Shown here piece after piece: positions 43,651-53,650 of a stretch of 64,000 nt of DNA; within the stretch, counting starts at the first letter, position 1, and each line of letters begins with the position of its first letter. Source of the stretch: Rhizophagus clarus. Its lineage: Eukaryota; Glomeromycota; Glomeromycetes; Glomerales; Glomeraceae. Position numbers and translations under genes: made by a program. The notes under the pieces were generated by a model. It made no database searches, was not told the DNA's origin, and worked only from the letters and a program-made list of their open reading frames with translations. Location: the NCBI GenBank assembly GCA_015698045.1, contig BLAL01000208.1, positions 806,001 through 870,000 of the forward strand, in the 5' to 3' direction.

Positions 43651-46600
43651 ATGGCATTTCGGAGGCCTCATCCGAGGCAGAAAAGAACATGTGAAGAACA
43701 TAAAGCCGAATTGGAGGAGGAGAACAATCATCTTCGTAGTGAATTGCAGTCAGAAGTCAATAGCAATCGCCAAAATGAAAGGCGGATCAGGGATCTGGAA
43801 CGTGAATATGACCGCTGTGTACAAGAAATCCAGACCCTCAATGGAGAGATAGAGCGTCTTAAGAATGCTTCGAAAAAAGAGATAGTAGAGTTGAAGTCTG
43901 AAATCTCCAGCCTAAAAAGTCGGCTATATCAAGTTAAGAAAGATGTACGAGATAAGGAAAAATATATCTCTGATCTGGAAAAGCGATTGGAAAAATCTGA
44001 AGAGCAAGTTGATAGACTACGATGCCGAATCAGAGCCATCTCATCACGAAAGAATACGCCTAAATGAGGGAATTCTCCAGACTTGTATAATCCTAATATT
44101 AACTTAGAAATAGCTACCATCACAGAGCTAGCAAATGCTATAGACGGATTTCTAGATAATACAGCAGATAGGGTAATCATGTCAGACCAAATAAAAAGAG
44201 CTACAAGGCAGATTCGTCAAAAAGAGAATAATTTGCATCAGGATTTAATCTGTGAGCAGAGAAGACGATATGATGCTGAAACTGAGCAAGATAACGAAAT
44301 TATACGAAGGCAACTTGCCGAAGGGGGGATCGATAGGGTCGTTGGTGACCTTCAACAGTTGCGAACTAATGCCCAAAACCAGGTGAATAGGATGCTTGTT
44401 ATCATAACAAGAAGACAGGTCCGTATAGGCGAATTGCTACGTGAAAAGTTCGTTTTCCAGCTAGTGATTAGGCAAAGAGATCAGAATATTTTAAATTTGC
44501 AGGCACAAATTTTGGCGCTACAGAATAATCCACTAAACATGGCTGAAGGTAGACGTTTACCAGTATTGAAATTAATGGCCCCTGCTCTTGCAAAATTTCA
44601 ACCTTATATAGGCCAAGAACCTCCTGATGATTATTTGGATAAAGTTATTCAATCATGGGCATATCTTGAAGGGCATATGGCTGTTCTTGAGACCGCAAAT
44701 GCAGGAGATTTTGATAATGTGGTCAAGTGTAATATTTTAAAATCTATGATGGGTGGAAAATATGCTCCAGTACCGGTAAATAATGGCCTTGTAGCAGGAA
44801 ATCTGGCTATAAATTCTCCAGATACATTATGAGCTTGGTTGAGAGTAAGGATGGTGCTGCAATTGATTTATCAAATCCGCAATATTGCGGATTTTGGAGT
44901 TGAATTGCGGTTAGTGAACCGCAATTCCGCAATTCACCTGATCGGTTTTGGCAGTTTACCGAACCGATTTAATAAAAAAAACGTTTACGCAACGTTTTTT
45001 TAATTAATTTAACGAAAAAACGTTGTGAAACGTTTTTTCAAAGTATTTTAATTAATAAAAAGCGTTTCGCAACGTTTTTTTAATTAATTTAAAGAAAAAA
45101 TGTTGCGAAATGTTTTTTCAAAGTATATTTTAATTAAAAAAAACGTTTCGCAACGTTTTTTTGGATTGCTTTAGTGAAATTGCAATTCCGCAAATGTATC
45201 GCAATTCCGCAAATGTGCCGCAATTCCACAATTATTCCGCAATTGAATTGCGGTACTTTGCGGAATTGCGGAATATTTGCGGAATTGCGGACAATTGCGG
45301 ATTGCGGAATTGTAGATATTTAGGTTTAAAAATCCGCAATGTTCTGCAATACCGTAAATCGCAATTATTCCGCAATTGCTTATTTGCGGCACCATCCTTA
45401 GTTGAGAGCAAAATACCAGCGAGAGACTGTTGGAAATCAGCAATCGGCTTTTCAAAGATTAACTCAAGAAAGATATCAACCCTATGATACCCCTGATACT
45501 TATGAAGCCAGAATTTGACCACTATTATTAGGAGTAGCAGACAATGATGCGCAAGTCCTAGGGTTTTTTAAAAGCCATTTAACAGGTGATTTTTATACCT
45601 GGATGAGAATCGTCAATCCTGGAGGCATTAATGCCTTTTTCACTGAACTAAAAAATATGTGGCTAGAGCGTGGACAAAATTTGAGTAGAAGAATTCCAGA
45701 GAAATCGAATCAATTTGCCAATCAAGCCTTACCTAGTATAAATCCAGTATCCTATTCTTTACCACAAGTTACTCCAGTTTCTTAACCAGCTTTTACTAAA
45801 GATGATGTGCAAAAGGCGATTCAAGATGCATTAGCACAACAAAAAACTGAAAACCAGGCATTAGTAAAGAAAGTTACAGAATTACAATCTCAAATGTCTC
45901 AGCAAACGCAAGTACCCGCTCCACAAACTGTTGAACCAGTTAGACAGCCAAAAGGTCCACCATCTACATTACAGACCAAAGAAGGTCTCAAAAATTATTA
46001 TATATCAGAATACTTAAAAGATATAGGTGTACTTAATAAGGCTGAACTAGACGCAGATTATCCTGCAAAAAATTTTCAAAGACCTCGTCCACAGCGAAGC
46101 AATAATTCTGCTAGAATTGATAGGATGGAAGAAGGACTTAATGAAACTCGTGAATCTGTGAATCAGTTAACCGAAGAATTCCAAAAACTGAATATACGTA
46201 AACCAGTAGCACGATCTAATTTTAATCGGTCATATTTTACACCTCTTAAACCAATAGTTCCTCCTGATTCAAATAGCGAGGAAAATGATGGGAATAATTA
46301 TGATGAGGACAATAATATGTGGACTGGGTATGATCCACCGGTAAAAAAAACAGGTACCAGTAAATGAGCCTCTGCCTTTAGCGCCTCTGGCAGAGTCCAG
46401 CCAGCCTGAAACATATGATGAGCTACTACCAAAGCTTTCACCAGCAATGCGGAAAATGTGTCAGTCATATACAGTTCGGAAAAAGGAATCAGATGAGTGG
46501 TTTTCGTCATTACAATACCTAAATGCTAAAATAGATGATTTAACGATCTCTAATTCTTTTTTAGATGGCGGAAGTGAGTTCGGAGGAGTAAATGATGCAA

Positions 46601-47088
46601 CAATTAATGCTCTTGGGTGGAAAGCTGATAAACCATCGGACTTCACAATAAAAGGTAACTCCAAACACATTACCGAGTCATTGGGATGGTTTATGGATGT
46701 ACCAATCAGTATAAAGGATAAGGATGGTAAAACTGTCACAGCTACTGGAAATTTTACTCGTATTGATAATGGGGAACCCGAACCAATGTTATGTTTAGGT
46801 ATGACATGGATTAGGAAAGTTCAAGGTGTCCTCGACCCAAATAAAAATCAATTCTGAATGAAGTTACATGGGAAAGCTTACATTATCCCAACTTTTAGCA
46901 AAGCTCCAGAAGTTGAAGATCCTCCCAAAGAGGAGCAGGACCAAGTATCCACCGATTCCTCTATCCCGACTAGTGAAGACTTAAAAAAAAGTGCGTAAAC
47001 TGTACAAAGCTTGAAGAACATCTTGCAAAGGCTGAAGAGTGGCTTGGTAAGGCAATAAGCGCCATAAAAATACTTGCTGAAAAGTAGT
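43651..47088 (+). pseudogene. gag-pro gene (coiled coil, gag core, aspartic protease) without RT, heavily broken
   Basis: Starts ATG 43651 (coiled coil, EEHKAELEEENNHLRSELQ). In-frame TGA at 44065, 44830, 45516 and 46855 and TAA at 45783. An hAT-like MITE sits at 44846-45400; removal of MITE plus one 8-bp duplication leaves the frame continuous. Frame slips lie in A-runs near 46343-46350 and 46983-46990. Gag-like core: VLGFFKSHLTGDFYTWMR, GGINAFFTELKNMWLERG. Protease-like domain: LDGGSEFGGVND, then DNGEPEPMLCLGMTWIRK; the usual DSG/DTG is DGG here. No RT, integrase or LTR is attached, so it is a free gag-pro gene carried by the Polinton. It might once have supplied a particle; that is speculation. 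Confidence 0.75.
44846..45400. mobile_element. hAT-like MITE, 555 bp
   Basis: Flanked by 8-bp duplications GTTGAGAG (44838-44845 and 45401-45408). Ends TAAGGATGGTGCTGCAA and TTGCGGCACCATCCTTA are inverted. No transposase. The interior is an array of inverted and direct repeats: CGCAATTCCGCAA motifs near both ends and CAACGTTTTTTTAATTAATT repeats in the middle (44990-45165). Confidence 0.9.
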
Positions 47089-47122
47089 AAGGATATATAC
47101 ATCCTCCGCCTCTGACGCTGAT

Positions 47123-47605
47123 TCAAGGAATGGAATTACCGATGTCATCCATTTCTTTTAATACTTTTTCAAGTTCAGATCCCATCCTAGATATATTATC
47201 ATTAGAGGGAGTATGGTTAATAGTATCATCCGTCTCAGTAGAGGCTACACTCGTTTTACTTAACTTCTTTTTTCGGCTATTTTTCTTTAGTGGTAAGTCA
47301 TGTGGAGAGGAAGTAATACCTGGGGCCCCTCCTATTTTGGCAGATGGCATTATAGCAGATCCATCTGAGAGCACTCTTTCAGATCCGGCAGAAATATCAG
47401 CTATTGGTTGATTCCAGGCAATTCTATTAGCTTCTTCGCCTCTCCAAATCTGATATATGTGCTTCATTGATGTATTATATTTGTCCATCAATTCATCTAA
47501 AACTTTCTTCCTCGGCCTTTCATTTTCACGTTGCATAATAAAATCGTAATCAGTCTGTGAAAATAAAGGCGCATTACAGTTCATGCGTTGTCTAACCATA
47601 ATCAC
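47123..47605 (-). CDS. putative helix-turn-helix protein, 160 aa
   Basis: Intact minus-strand ORF, ending 34 bp from the gag-pro gene (tail to tail). N-terminal 60 residues look like a helix-turn-helix (FSQTDYDFIMQRENERPRKK then VLDELMDKYNTSMKHIYQIW), compatible with a resolvase- or homeodomain-like DNA binder. A basic Lys-rich stretch (LKKNSRKKKLSK) and an acidic C-terminus follow. Belongs to the right-end core block of the Polinton. Regulatory role is inference. Confidence 0.5.
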   Translation of the reverse strand: MIMVRQRMNCNAPLFSQTDYDFIMQRENERPRKKVLDELMDKYNTSMKHIYQIWRGEEANRIAWNQPIADISAGSERVLSDGSAIMPSAKIGGAPGITSSPHDLPLKKNSRKKKLSKTSVASTETDDTINHTPSNDNISRMGSELEKVLKEMDDIGNSIP

Positions 47606-47852
47606 GATGGTATATTTTTTTAGATAAAATATTTCAAAAATATTAAATATGATAAGCGTAGTCTTTTTGATATTTAGAAAAAATGTATTATTTCGAAAAT
47701 AATTTAATGAAATAAATAAGATAAATATATTAATTCGAAAAAATTTATTGGGATAATTGGAATAAATATATTATTTAGGAAATATAAGAAGAGCCTATTA
47801 TTTCGAAAATATTTTATTTTTTTTTCTGACTATATTTGCAGGGTAAAAAACT

Positions 47853-48980
47853 ATGCCTCGGATCTATACCTTGAATGATGTAGGTAATAGTGGTGGCAGT
47901 AAACTTGGAAACCCTCCATCCAATCGATATCCACCTAGCCGATTAGAACTTGAAGAACAGCTAAAAAAAGATCGCGAAAAGTTTATAAGATCTACTAAAC
48001 AGCTTATAGCTAAATATCATGCCTTAGATAAAAAAAATAAGTGTATGCAAAGCGCCTTGGACGCCTCTTATAAAGAAAATGAGCGTATGCAAAAATCTAT
48101 GAATCAAATGATCCCTCTAGCTAATCATCTAAATGGTTTGAATAATAAGCTGGTTTCCCAAATTACTTGCGAACAAAAGTCTCATGCCGATCTTAATGCC
48201 AAGCAGTTAAAAGAAATAGAATCGCTAAAGTCTACGGTCAAATTACTGGAAAGTATAATATCTTCGATGCAAAAAGCTTCATCTTTGAAGGATTCTGATA
48301 TCATCTCTCTTGGAACTAAAATAAATGAACTGGAGGCTGAGTTGGAACAAGCTACGCAGAAAGTTTTATTAAAGGATTCCAATACTAACCAGTTGTGTAG
48401 CAATCCCTCTCTTGAGATTAAAGCAAAGGAATTAGAAAATGAACTGGAGAAAGTTACGCAAAATTCATCATTTAAGGATGGGTTAATTTTCTGTCTCAGG
48501 TCTAGGGTAAGTAATCTGGAAGATAAACTAGATCAGATTATTTCGCAACCGCATCAGATAATTCATGATTCAAAAATAGGTAGTGCAGAAGCGGACCCAG
48601 CCTCATCATCTAATAATTATAAGCATGATGAAGTAGTAGAAGAGATACCCCATTTTTCTTCACACTACTCAGAGCGCGAACCTGATGGAAAAGGAGATTA
48701 TGGTAGTATTCCAGCCGTACCTGTTATTGCGTTAGGAGGTAATAGTAATACTTTAGTTAATGATCAGAAAACAATGCTTATATTCTTCTTTGTTATTCTT
48801 ACCTTCACAGTAATATTAATTATATGGCATATATACAGACGATTTTTTCATCCAACCAAAAAGAAAGAAATTTTTTATCCAGACTATAGAAATAAGAGTT
48901 ATGGGTTTCCAATCCGATACGCAGAAGAACCAAAAGACAGGACTACCCCCTATGAAACTTTACCTTATGGATATGGATGA
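47853..48980 (+). CDS. coiled-coil protein with a C-terminal membrane segment, 375 aa
   Basis: Intact ORF. Residues about 30-240 form long coiled coils (LEEQLKKDREKFIRSTKQLI, IESLKSTVKLLESIISSM). After a Ser/Glu-rich linker there is one membrane span (MLIFFFVILTFTVILIIWHI), then a basic/Tyr-rich tail (YRRFFHPTKKKEIF ... YGYG). A tail-anchored type protein by topology. It is next to ATPase and integrase genes, so it may be a structural or accessory protein of the Polinton; no family recognised. Unlike most genes in the element it has no lesion. Confidence 0.6.
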   Translation: MPRIYTLNDVGNSGGSKLGNPPSNRYPPSRLELEEQLKKDREKFIRSTKQLIAKYHALDKKNKCMQSALDASYKENERMQKSMNQMIPLANHLNGLNNKLVSQITCEQKSHADLNAKQLKEIESLKSTVKLLESIISSMQKASSLKDSDIISLGTKINELEAELEQATQKVLLKDSNTNQLCSNPSLEIKAKELENELEKVTQNSSFKDGLIFCLRSRVSNLEDKLDQIISQPHQIIHDSKIGSAEADPASSSNNYKHDEVVEEIPHFSSHYSEREPDGKGDYGSIPAVPVIALGGNSNTLVNDQKTMLIFFFVILTFTVILIIWHIYRRFFHPTKKKEIFYPDYRNKSYGFPIRYAEEPKDRTTPYETLPYGYG

Positions 48981-49007
48981 GGCCACAAAGCATGAATCAT
49001 CCCGAAT

Positions 49008-49799
49008 TCAGACATTTTGCCAATCCTTTAAAGGTTTGTCCCATCTAAATCTAATTGATAAGGGGTCATCAGATGGTCTTCGGATATCAATAACCACGAA
49101 ATATTTTTTTATCACATCATAAACTTTTTTTGCTAGAGGCTCATAATCATCATACATATTTTTAAGAATTCGTTTTATGCTATCTAGTGTTCCACATCCA
49201 CGATGCAATGAAATATATGTAAAATTTTCATGTATATTCTGATGGATTTCATAAAAACGCTGGGCGATATAAATTGAGCTAATTCCTTCATGCCTGCCTG
49301 ACCTAAAGAAAGGAACGATTTTTAGTTGAGTTGCCAGGGGTTCACTGGCAAGATCATCAAAGACTATAAGAGTAGATTGGCCAGTTCTTTTGAAAGACGA
49401 AATATCAGGTAGTTCTTCAGGCGCGATCAGTTTGAATCTCACATTTTCGTACCATGGAGCTTGCTTATCCATGGCTATAAATTCATAAAAACATTGTACT
49501 GTTTCCCATAATTCTTCATCCTGGTATTGCGCGACAACAATTAGATCATCACACGGAATATACCTTTCACCAAAATTTTTGCTTTCGCCTTTTGGTATTT
49601 TATGACCACGTTTTTCACCAGACATCCATGGATATACTTTTGGATATTTACTTCCTAGGAGCAAACATACTACCATCTTTGTCTTTCCTGACTCAGAGGT
49701 GCCCGCAACTCTTAGTCTAAATGGTTATTTAGGAGCGAATGGATTCTGTTTTTTCGAAGGTATAGTTTCATCTAATTTGCATAGTTCATAATATTCCAT
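49008..49799 (-). pseudogene. A32/FtsK-like genome-packaging ATPase, one TAA
   Basis: Frame from ATG 49799 to TAG 49008 (264 codons). TAA at 49725-49727 lies at codon 25, before the Walker A motif GTSESGKT; a downstream ATG at 49676 follows Walker A and would miss it. Walker B is STLIVFDDLASEP; the later GISSIYIAQRFYEI matches the sensor region of poxvirus A32-type ATPases. The C-terminus has VVIDIRRPSDDPLSIRFRW. In Polintons this enzyme is thought to pump DNA into capsids. Only one C-to-T step (CAA to TAA) is needed to explain the stop. Confidence 0.85.
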
Positions 49800-49805
49800 A
49801 GTATT

Positions 49806-49997
49806 TTGAAAAGTAGGATTAATTATCAAGAAATATATTTTTTTGACCGCAATGGTGAATTTATTGTATTTGATCTCATTAGGCCAGAAGATGATCCCCT
49901 TGCAATCCGCCTAAGGTTTGACACTCCACTGAACTTACAAAAGGAGATAGAGGCTAGGCAGAAGCGCAAAGAAAAAAGTGCTTCAGCTAATGAATAG
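49806..49997 (+). pseudogene. fragment of a second packaging ATPase (C-terminus), inverted
   Basis: No ATG start. EFIVFDLIRPEDDPLAIRLR matches the C-terminal end of the adjacent minus-strand ATPase (YFVVIDIRRPSDDPLSIRFR), followed by a charged tail ending SASANE. It begins 7 bp from the ATPase start, in opposite orientation. A remnant of a duplicate or of a recombined ATPase gene. Confidence 0.65.
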
Positions 49998-50047
49998 AAT
50001 CTGACTTTATAGATGCTAGCTTTTTTTGATAATTATAAAAAATTGGA

Positions 50048-51115
50048 ATGGGAGAACCAATTATTTATATCAATCCTCAGAAAGCTCGAGACTTAGATCG
50101 CGATCTTACTTTACAGAAACTTTATTACAGACCTGAGGGATATTTTCGGACTGCTGAAAAAATGCAGGATGCTTGTAAGAAGGTGGGATATGAGTTCACT
50201 TTAGCCGTAATAAAAAAATGGTTAAACAAGCAGGCTTTACATCAGATTCACAAACCCCGTCCTAAATTTATTCAGTATGCTTCTTTTAATGATATACAAG
50301 ATCTAAATGATGTGCATCAATCTGATACTACACCACTTTCTCATTGTAAAATAGGCAATCGAATTTATAAGCATAGACTTGTAATAAAAGATGTGGCTAC
50401 TAGATTTCGCCGTAGTTTTGCTTTAACCAATAAATCATCTGCACAAGTGGCTAAAGCATTTCAGAAAATTTATGATGACCCAAACTGCCCTCTTATTTGG
50501 CCAAATGTTTTAATTATTGATAGAGGTACTGAATTTATGGGCGAGTGTAGGGAATTATTACTTAGTCATGGTGTAAAAATTCAGTATGCTAATTCTAAAC
50601 GTAGTGTAGCTATTGCTGAATGTGACCATCAAGAATTTGAAAAGCATGCTTATTTTCGGCAAGATGCTGTAGATTTTCATTTGCCTTTGACTGATAGATC
50701 CAGAGCATGGGTTAAGGGACTTCGTATAAATGATGATAATTATAATAATACACCCACTAAGTTAATAGGTATGTCTCCTAACGAGGCTGTAAAAAAGGCA
50801 TTAAAAGGTAAAAAAATAATAGCTAGACCTTCTGTCAAACATAGGAGACCAGTTGGTTATAATGAACCACTTTTACCTAGCTATACTGAAGTTCGGCATT
50901 TATTGGAACCCGGCGAATTAGAAGGTGGTAGAAGAAGAGCAACTGATTGCAATTGGTCTCCCGAAGTTTTTACAATTGATTCTTATTTAATAAAAGAAAA
51001 TCAACCTATTCTATATAAGCTTTACAATGGTCCTAGATGCTTATTTGTAAGAGAAGAACTACAAATCGTCCCGCCAGATTCAGTCTTACCGTCCAAATAT
51101 ATTCTCAAGCATTAG
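50048..51115 (+). CDS. int: Polinton integrase (rve superfamily), intact
   Basis: 355 aa. Core acids: D93 (HQSD), D158 (LIIDRGTEF) and E191 (AIAECDH), with 32 residues between the last two; VIKDVATRF at about 111-119 is the usual strand after D1. C-terminal part: EVRHLLEPGELEGGRRRATD and the ILYKLYNGPRCLFVREELQIV region typical of Maverick integrases, with a small SH3/chromo-like fold. It joins TIR ends to target DNA, producing the short duplication seen (5 bp here). No lesion: the only core gene fully open in this copy. Its end overlaps the zinc-finger gene by 11 bp, tail to tail. Confidence 0.93.
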   Translation: MGEPIIYINPQKARDLDRDLTLQKLYYRPEGYFRTAEKMQDACKKVGYEFTLAVIKKWLNKQALHQIHKPRPKFIQYASFNDIQDLNDVHQSDTTPLSHCKIGNRIYKHRLVIKDVATRFRRSFALTNKSSAQVAKAFQKIYDDPNCPLIWPNVLIIDRGTEFMGECRELLLSHGVKIQYANSKRSVAIAECDHQEFEKHAYFRQDAVDFHLPLTDRSRAWVKGLRINDDNYNNTPTKLIGMSPNEAVKKALKGKKIIARPSVKHRRPVGYNEPLLPSYTEVRHLLEPGELEGGRRRATDCNWSPEVFTIDSYLIKENQPILYKLYNGPRCLFVREELQIVPPDSVLPSKYILKH

Positions 51116-52175
51116 ACTTACCTCCTCTCTCCTCCACTTGGTATAGGATTTGTTCGAAGGCATCGCTTAAGTAGTCATCTATTTCAGCTCTATTGTAGAC
51201 TATAATTTGCTTATTTCTAAGCCAGTCAATTCGTGAATTCTTTTTTCCTTGTTTTTCATTTCCAGGTTTATCATCTATAAGAAATTTGGTAAGAGAACAT
51301 AGAGCGAACTTGAATTGCCCACGCTTGTCAAATTCTTTTTCAAGTAATTCCTTAAATTGTTTTCTTCGGCTTTCTAACATTTTTCGTATATCACTTCCAT
51401 TATCTGGATGAGATCTAGGAACTTTTGCACGATGTACGGCTATAGCTCTTTTTTTGAGTGCCGTGCCTAATTCTTCTTGCTCCCTAAATTCTAGGTCTTT
51501 TTCTTGTTCATCAGTAATTTCTCCTAAGCGCTCAAATTCTTTATTAATCAAATTCTTAGATTTATCATTCCTATGAGCTTGTATTCTAGGTCCAGAGCCA
51601 GTTTTAGGCTCTGATATCTTTTCATATTTCTCTAACTCTTTTAATATTAGTAGACGAACTGCCTCTGGATCATTTAGTTCAAGATCATGGAAAAGGGTCT
51701 TACAACCATCTAGATCATTTGCCTCATATGGCTCAACACCTAGATCTAATTCATTCCAACGTTTTTGCAATCTCACTCCCCATGTCTTAATTCGCTCTCT
51801 GGGCTTTCGTGCATTTGGACTGATCCAATTCTTTGCCTCCTATTCTGTGATGTAGTCGACACCAAGTACTGGAGCTTCCTTTTCGGGTTCTAGTTCAGGA
51901 ACTGAAGTTGGGATTACCACATGTGGCTTCTTCTTGTTGCTCATATTTACACTAGAGCTTTCTACTTGTGCTTTGATTTCAGAAGCCTGTTGGTTAGCTT
52001 CTTGAATAGGCACCTGAATTGGAGTTTGAATAGAAGCTACTTCCTTCTGCTTTTGTAATGGTTTGCATGGATTTTTTCGCTTAAGATGCTCACGAAGTTT
52101 TTGAGGAGTTGAGCATTCTCGTCCACAACGTTTACAGGTTGTACCTTTCTTATCACTTCTTGCTTTTCTGACCAT
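51105..52175 (-). pseudogene. zinc-finger protein at the right end, one TAG
   Basis: Frame from ATG 52175 (a GTG further up is in the TIR) to 51105, 357 codons, with TAG at 51840-51842 (YITE-stop-EAKNWIS), one C-to-T step from CAG. N-terminus: a C2HC finger (CKRCGRECSTPQKLREHL ... NPC). Middle: Gln/Pro-rich linker. C-terminal part: charged, helical (RLQKRWNELDLG, FKELLEKEFDKRGQFKFALC, YNRAEIDDYLSDAFEQILYQ). Similar finger-plus-helix proteins occur in Mavericks of fungi, by memory. The ATG lies 4 bp inside the TIR border, so its promoter must be the TIR. Confidence 0.65.
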
Positions 52176-52465
52176 GATGTTAGCTCTAACCGTCACGCTA
52201 TTACTTGCTTATAAAATTTTTTCTTTAATTAATTATTTCCTATTCTTTTCAATTTCCGATCATATAGTTTTCACCTAAGGCAGTATTTGCAGGCTTGCCA
52301 AAATGATTTTAGCTACCCTTCTTTCTTCGTATATCATTTACTTCGCGCTCACAGCCTGCTTATGCAGATTTGAGTTATGTTTTCTCATCCGCAGATCGAT
52401 CAAGGGAAACTGAAGCATTAACTAATTATTAATTAATCTTTTGAAATTTAGTGATAAAAAATAGG

Positions 52466-52723
52466 ATGATCACTGAATATTCCTGCCCATTTCTCTGCAA
52501 TACTGGAAAGGCTTGTAATAACCCTTGCATTCGCCCAGAAGGTTGCCGATTTCATAGAAAATCAAAAAAACGGATACCATGCTCTGACTGCGGGAAGCCT
52601 ACCGCTTCTTCTTGTGGCCGATGCCCGTTACATATCAGAGGCTATTATGTTACCCAGTATTATGACAGATTGCGGACTAAAGCTTTAAACCTGGAATATA
52701 CTAAGGGTATAATAGGAATGTAA
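52466..52723 (+). CDS. TIR-borne Cys-rich small protein, intact right copy
   Basis: 85 codons from ATG 52466 (a GTG 15 nt upstream is not used in eukaryotes). Metal-site pattern: CPFLCNTGKACNNPC, EGCRFHRKS, IPCSDCGKPT, CGRCPLH, then a basic-aromatic helix (YYVTQYYDRLRTKALN). It faces outward, towards the tip of the element. Paralogous to the internal gene at 29780. Being in the TIR it exists in two copies per element; the left one has a stop. Could be a terminal or regulatory DNA-binding protein; inference only. Confidence 0.65.
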   Translation: MITEYSCPFLCNTGKACNNPCIRPEGCRFHRKSKKRIPCSDCGKPTASSCGRCPLHIRGYYVTQYYDRLRTKALNLEYTKGIIGM

Positions 52724-53650
52724 TGTATTCTCGTTAGATTTATTTAGATCATGATTTTTATGTGCTCTAGCTTGCCAGAATTATTTACTGATATGTGATT
52801 TTTTCATTAGACTTATAAATTCCCCCGGCAGGGCGGAAACATTAGACAAATAAATAATGTATTAGATAAGGAGTTAGCCTGTACGAAGCCAATTCCTGAT
52901 ATATATTTTTTCGTTAGATTAATAAATTCCCGGCAAGGCGGACAGACTTATTTTTCAGAAGCTGATTTGCTATTCGGTTATCTAGACTCCACTGAACCTG
53001 TTCTCAGCTTTGGAAAAGTTGGGACAAAAATCTCGTTAGATTTATTTAACAATTATGCTATTTAATGGGCTAGCTTGCACAGAAGCCATTCTTGTATATA
53101 GAAAAGTTCGTTAGATTTAAAAGTCACATGATTTTTCGTTAGACTTATTTATTAAATATGCTAATTGATGCGCTAGCCTGCATTAAACCCGTTCTTGATT
53201 GAGCAAAAGTTGGGACAAAAATCTCATTAGACTTATTTTTTTCGTCAGACTTATTAATAAATATGCTAATTGATGCGCTAGCCTGCATTAAACCCGTTCT
53301 TGATTGAGGAAAAGTTGGGACAAAAATCTTGTTAGACTTAAGAAAAACGTTAGATTTATTTATGAGGTAATAAGGACCGTTAGACTTATTTTCGTTAGAC
53401 TTATTTTTTCATTAGACTTATTTATGGGGTAATAAGGACCGTTAGACTTATTTTGGTTAGACTTAAGTAATTAATATGCAATTTAATGAGGAAAATCGCG
53501 CAGAATCAATTCCTGATATACATTATTTTGTTAGACTTAATAAATATAACCGAAAAAATGATATAGAAATTAAGATTCTAGAGCAGAAAGAAGCTCTTCT
53601 AATATAATAAGAAAAATCGATATGCTTCCTGAACCTGGAGAGCCCACAAC

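Noticed and set aside
45161..45522. ORFs across the CGCAATTCCGCAA array
   Set aside because: They are products of the MITE's repeats and span its border.
51116..51776. Separate 223-aa gene at the right Polinton end
   Set aside because: It is in frame with the upstream zinc-finger ORF across a single TAG, so one broken gene is more likely.
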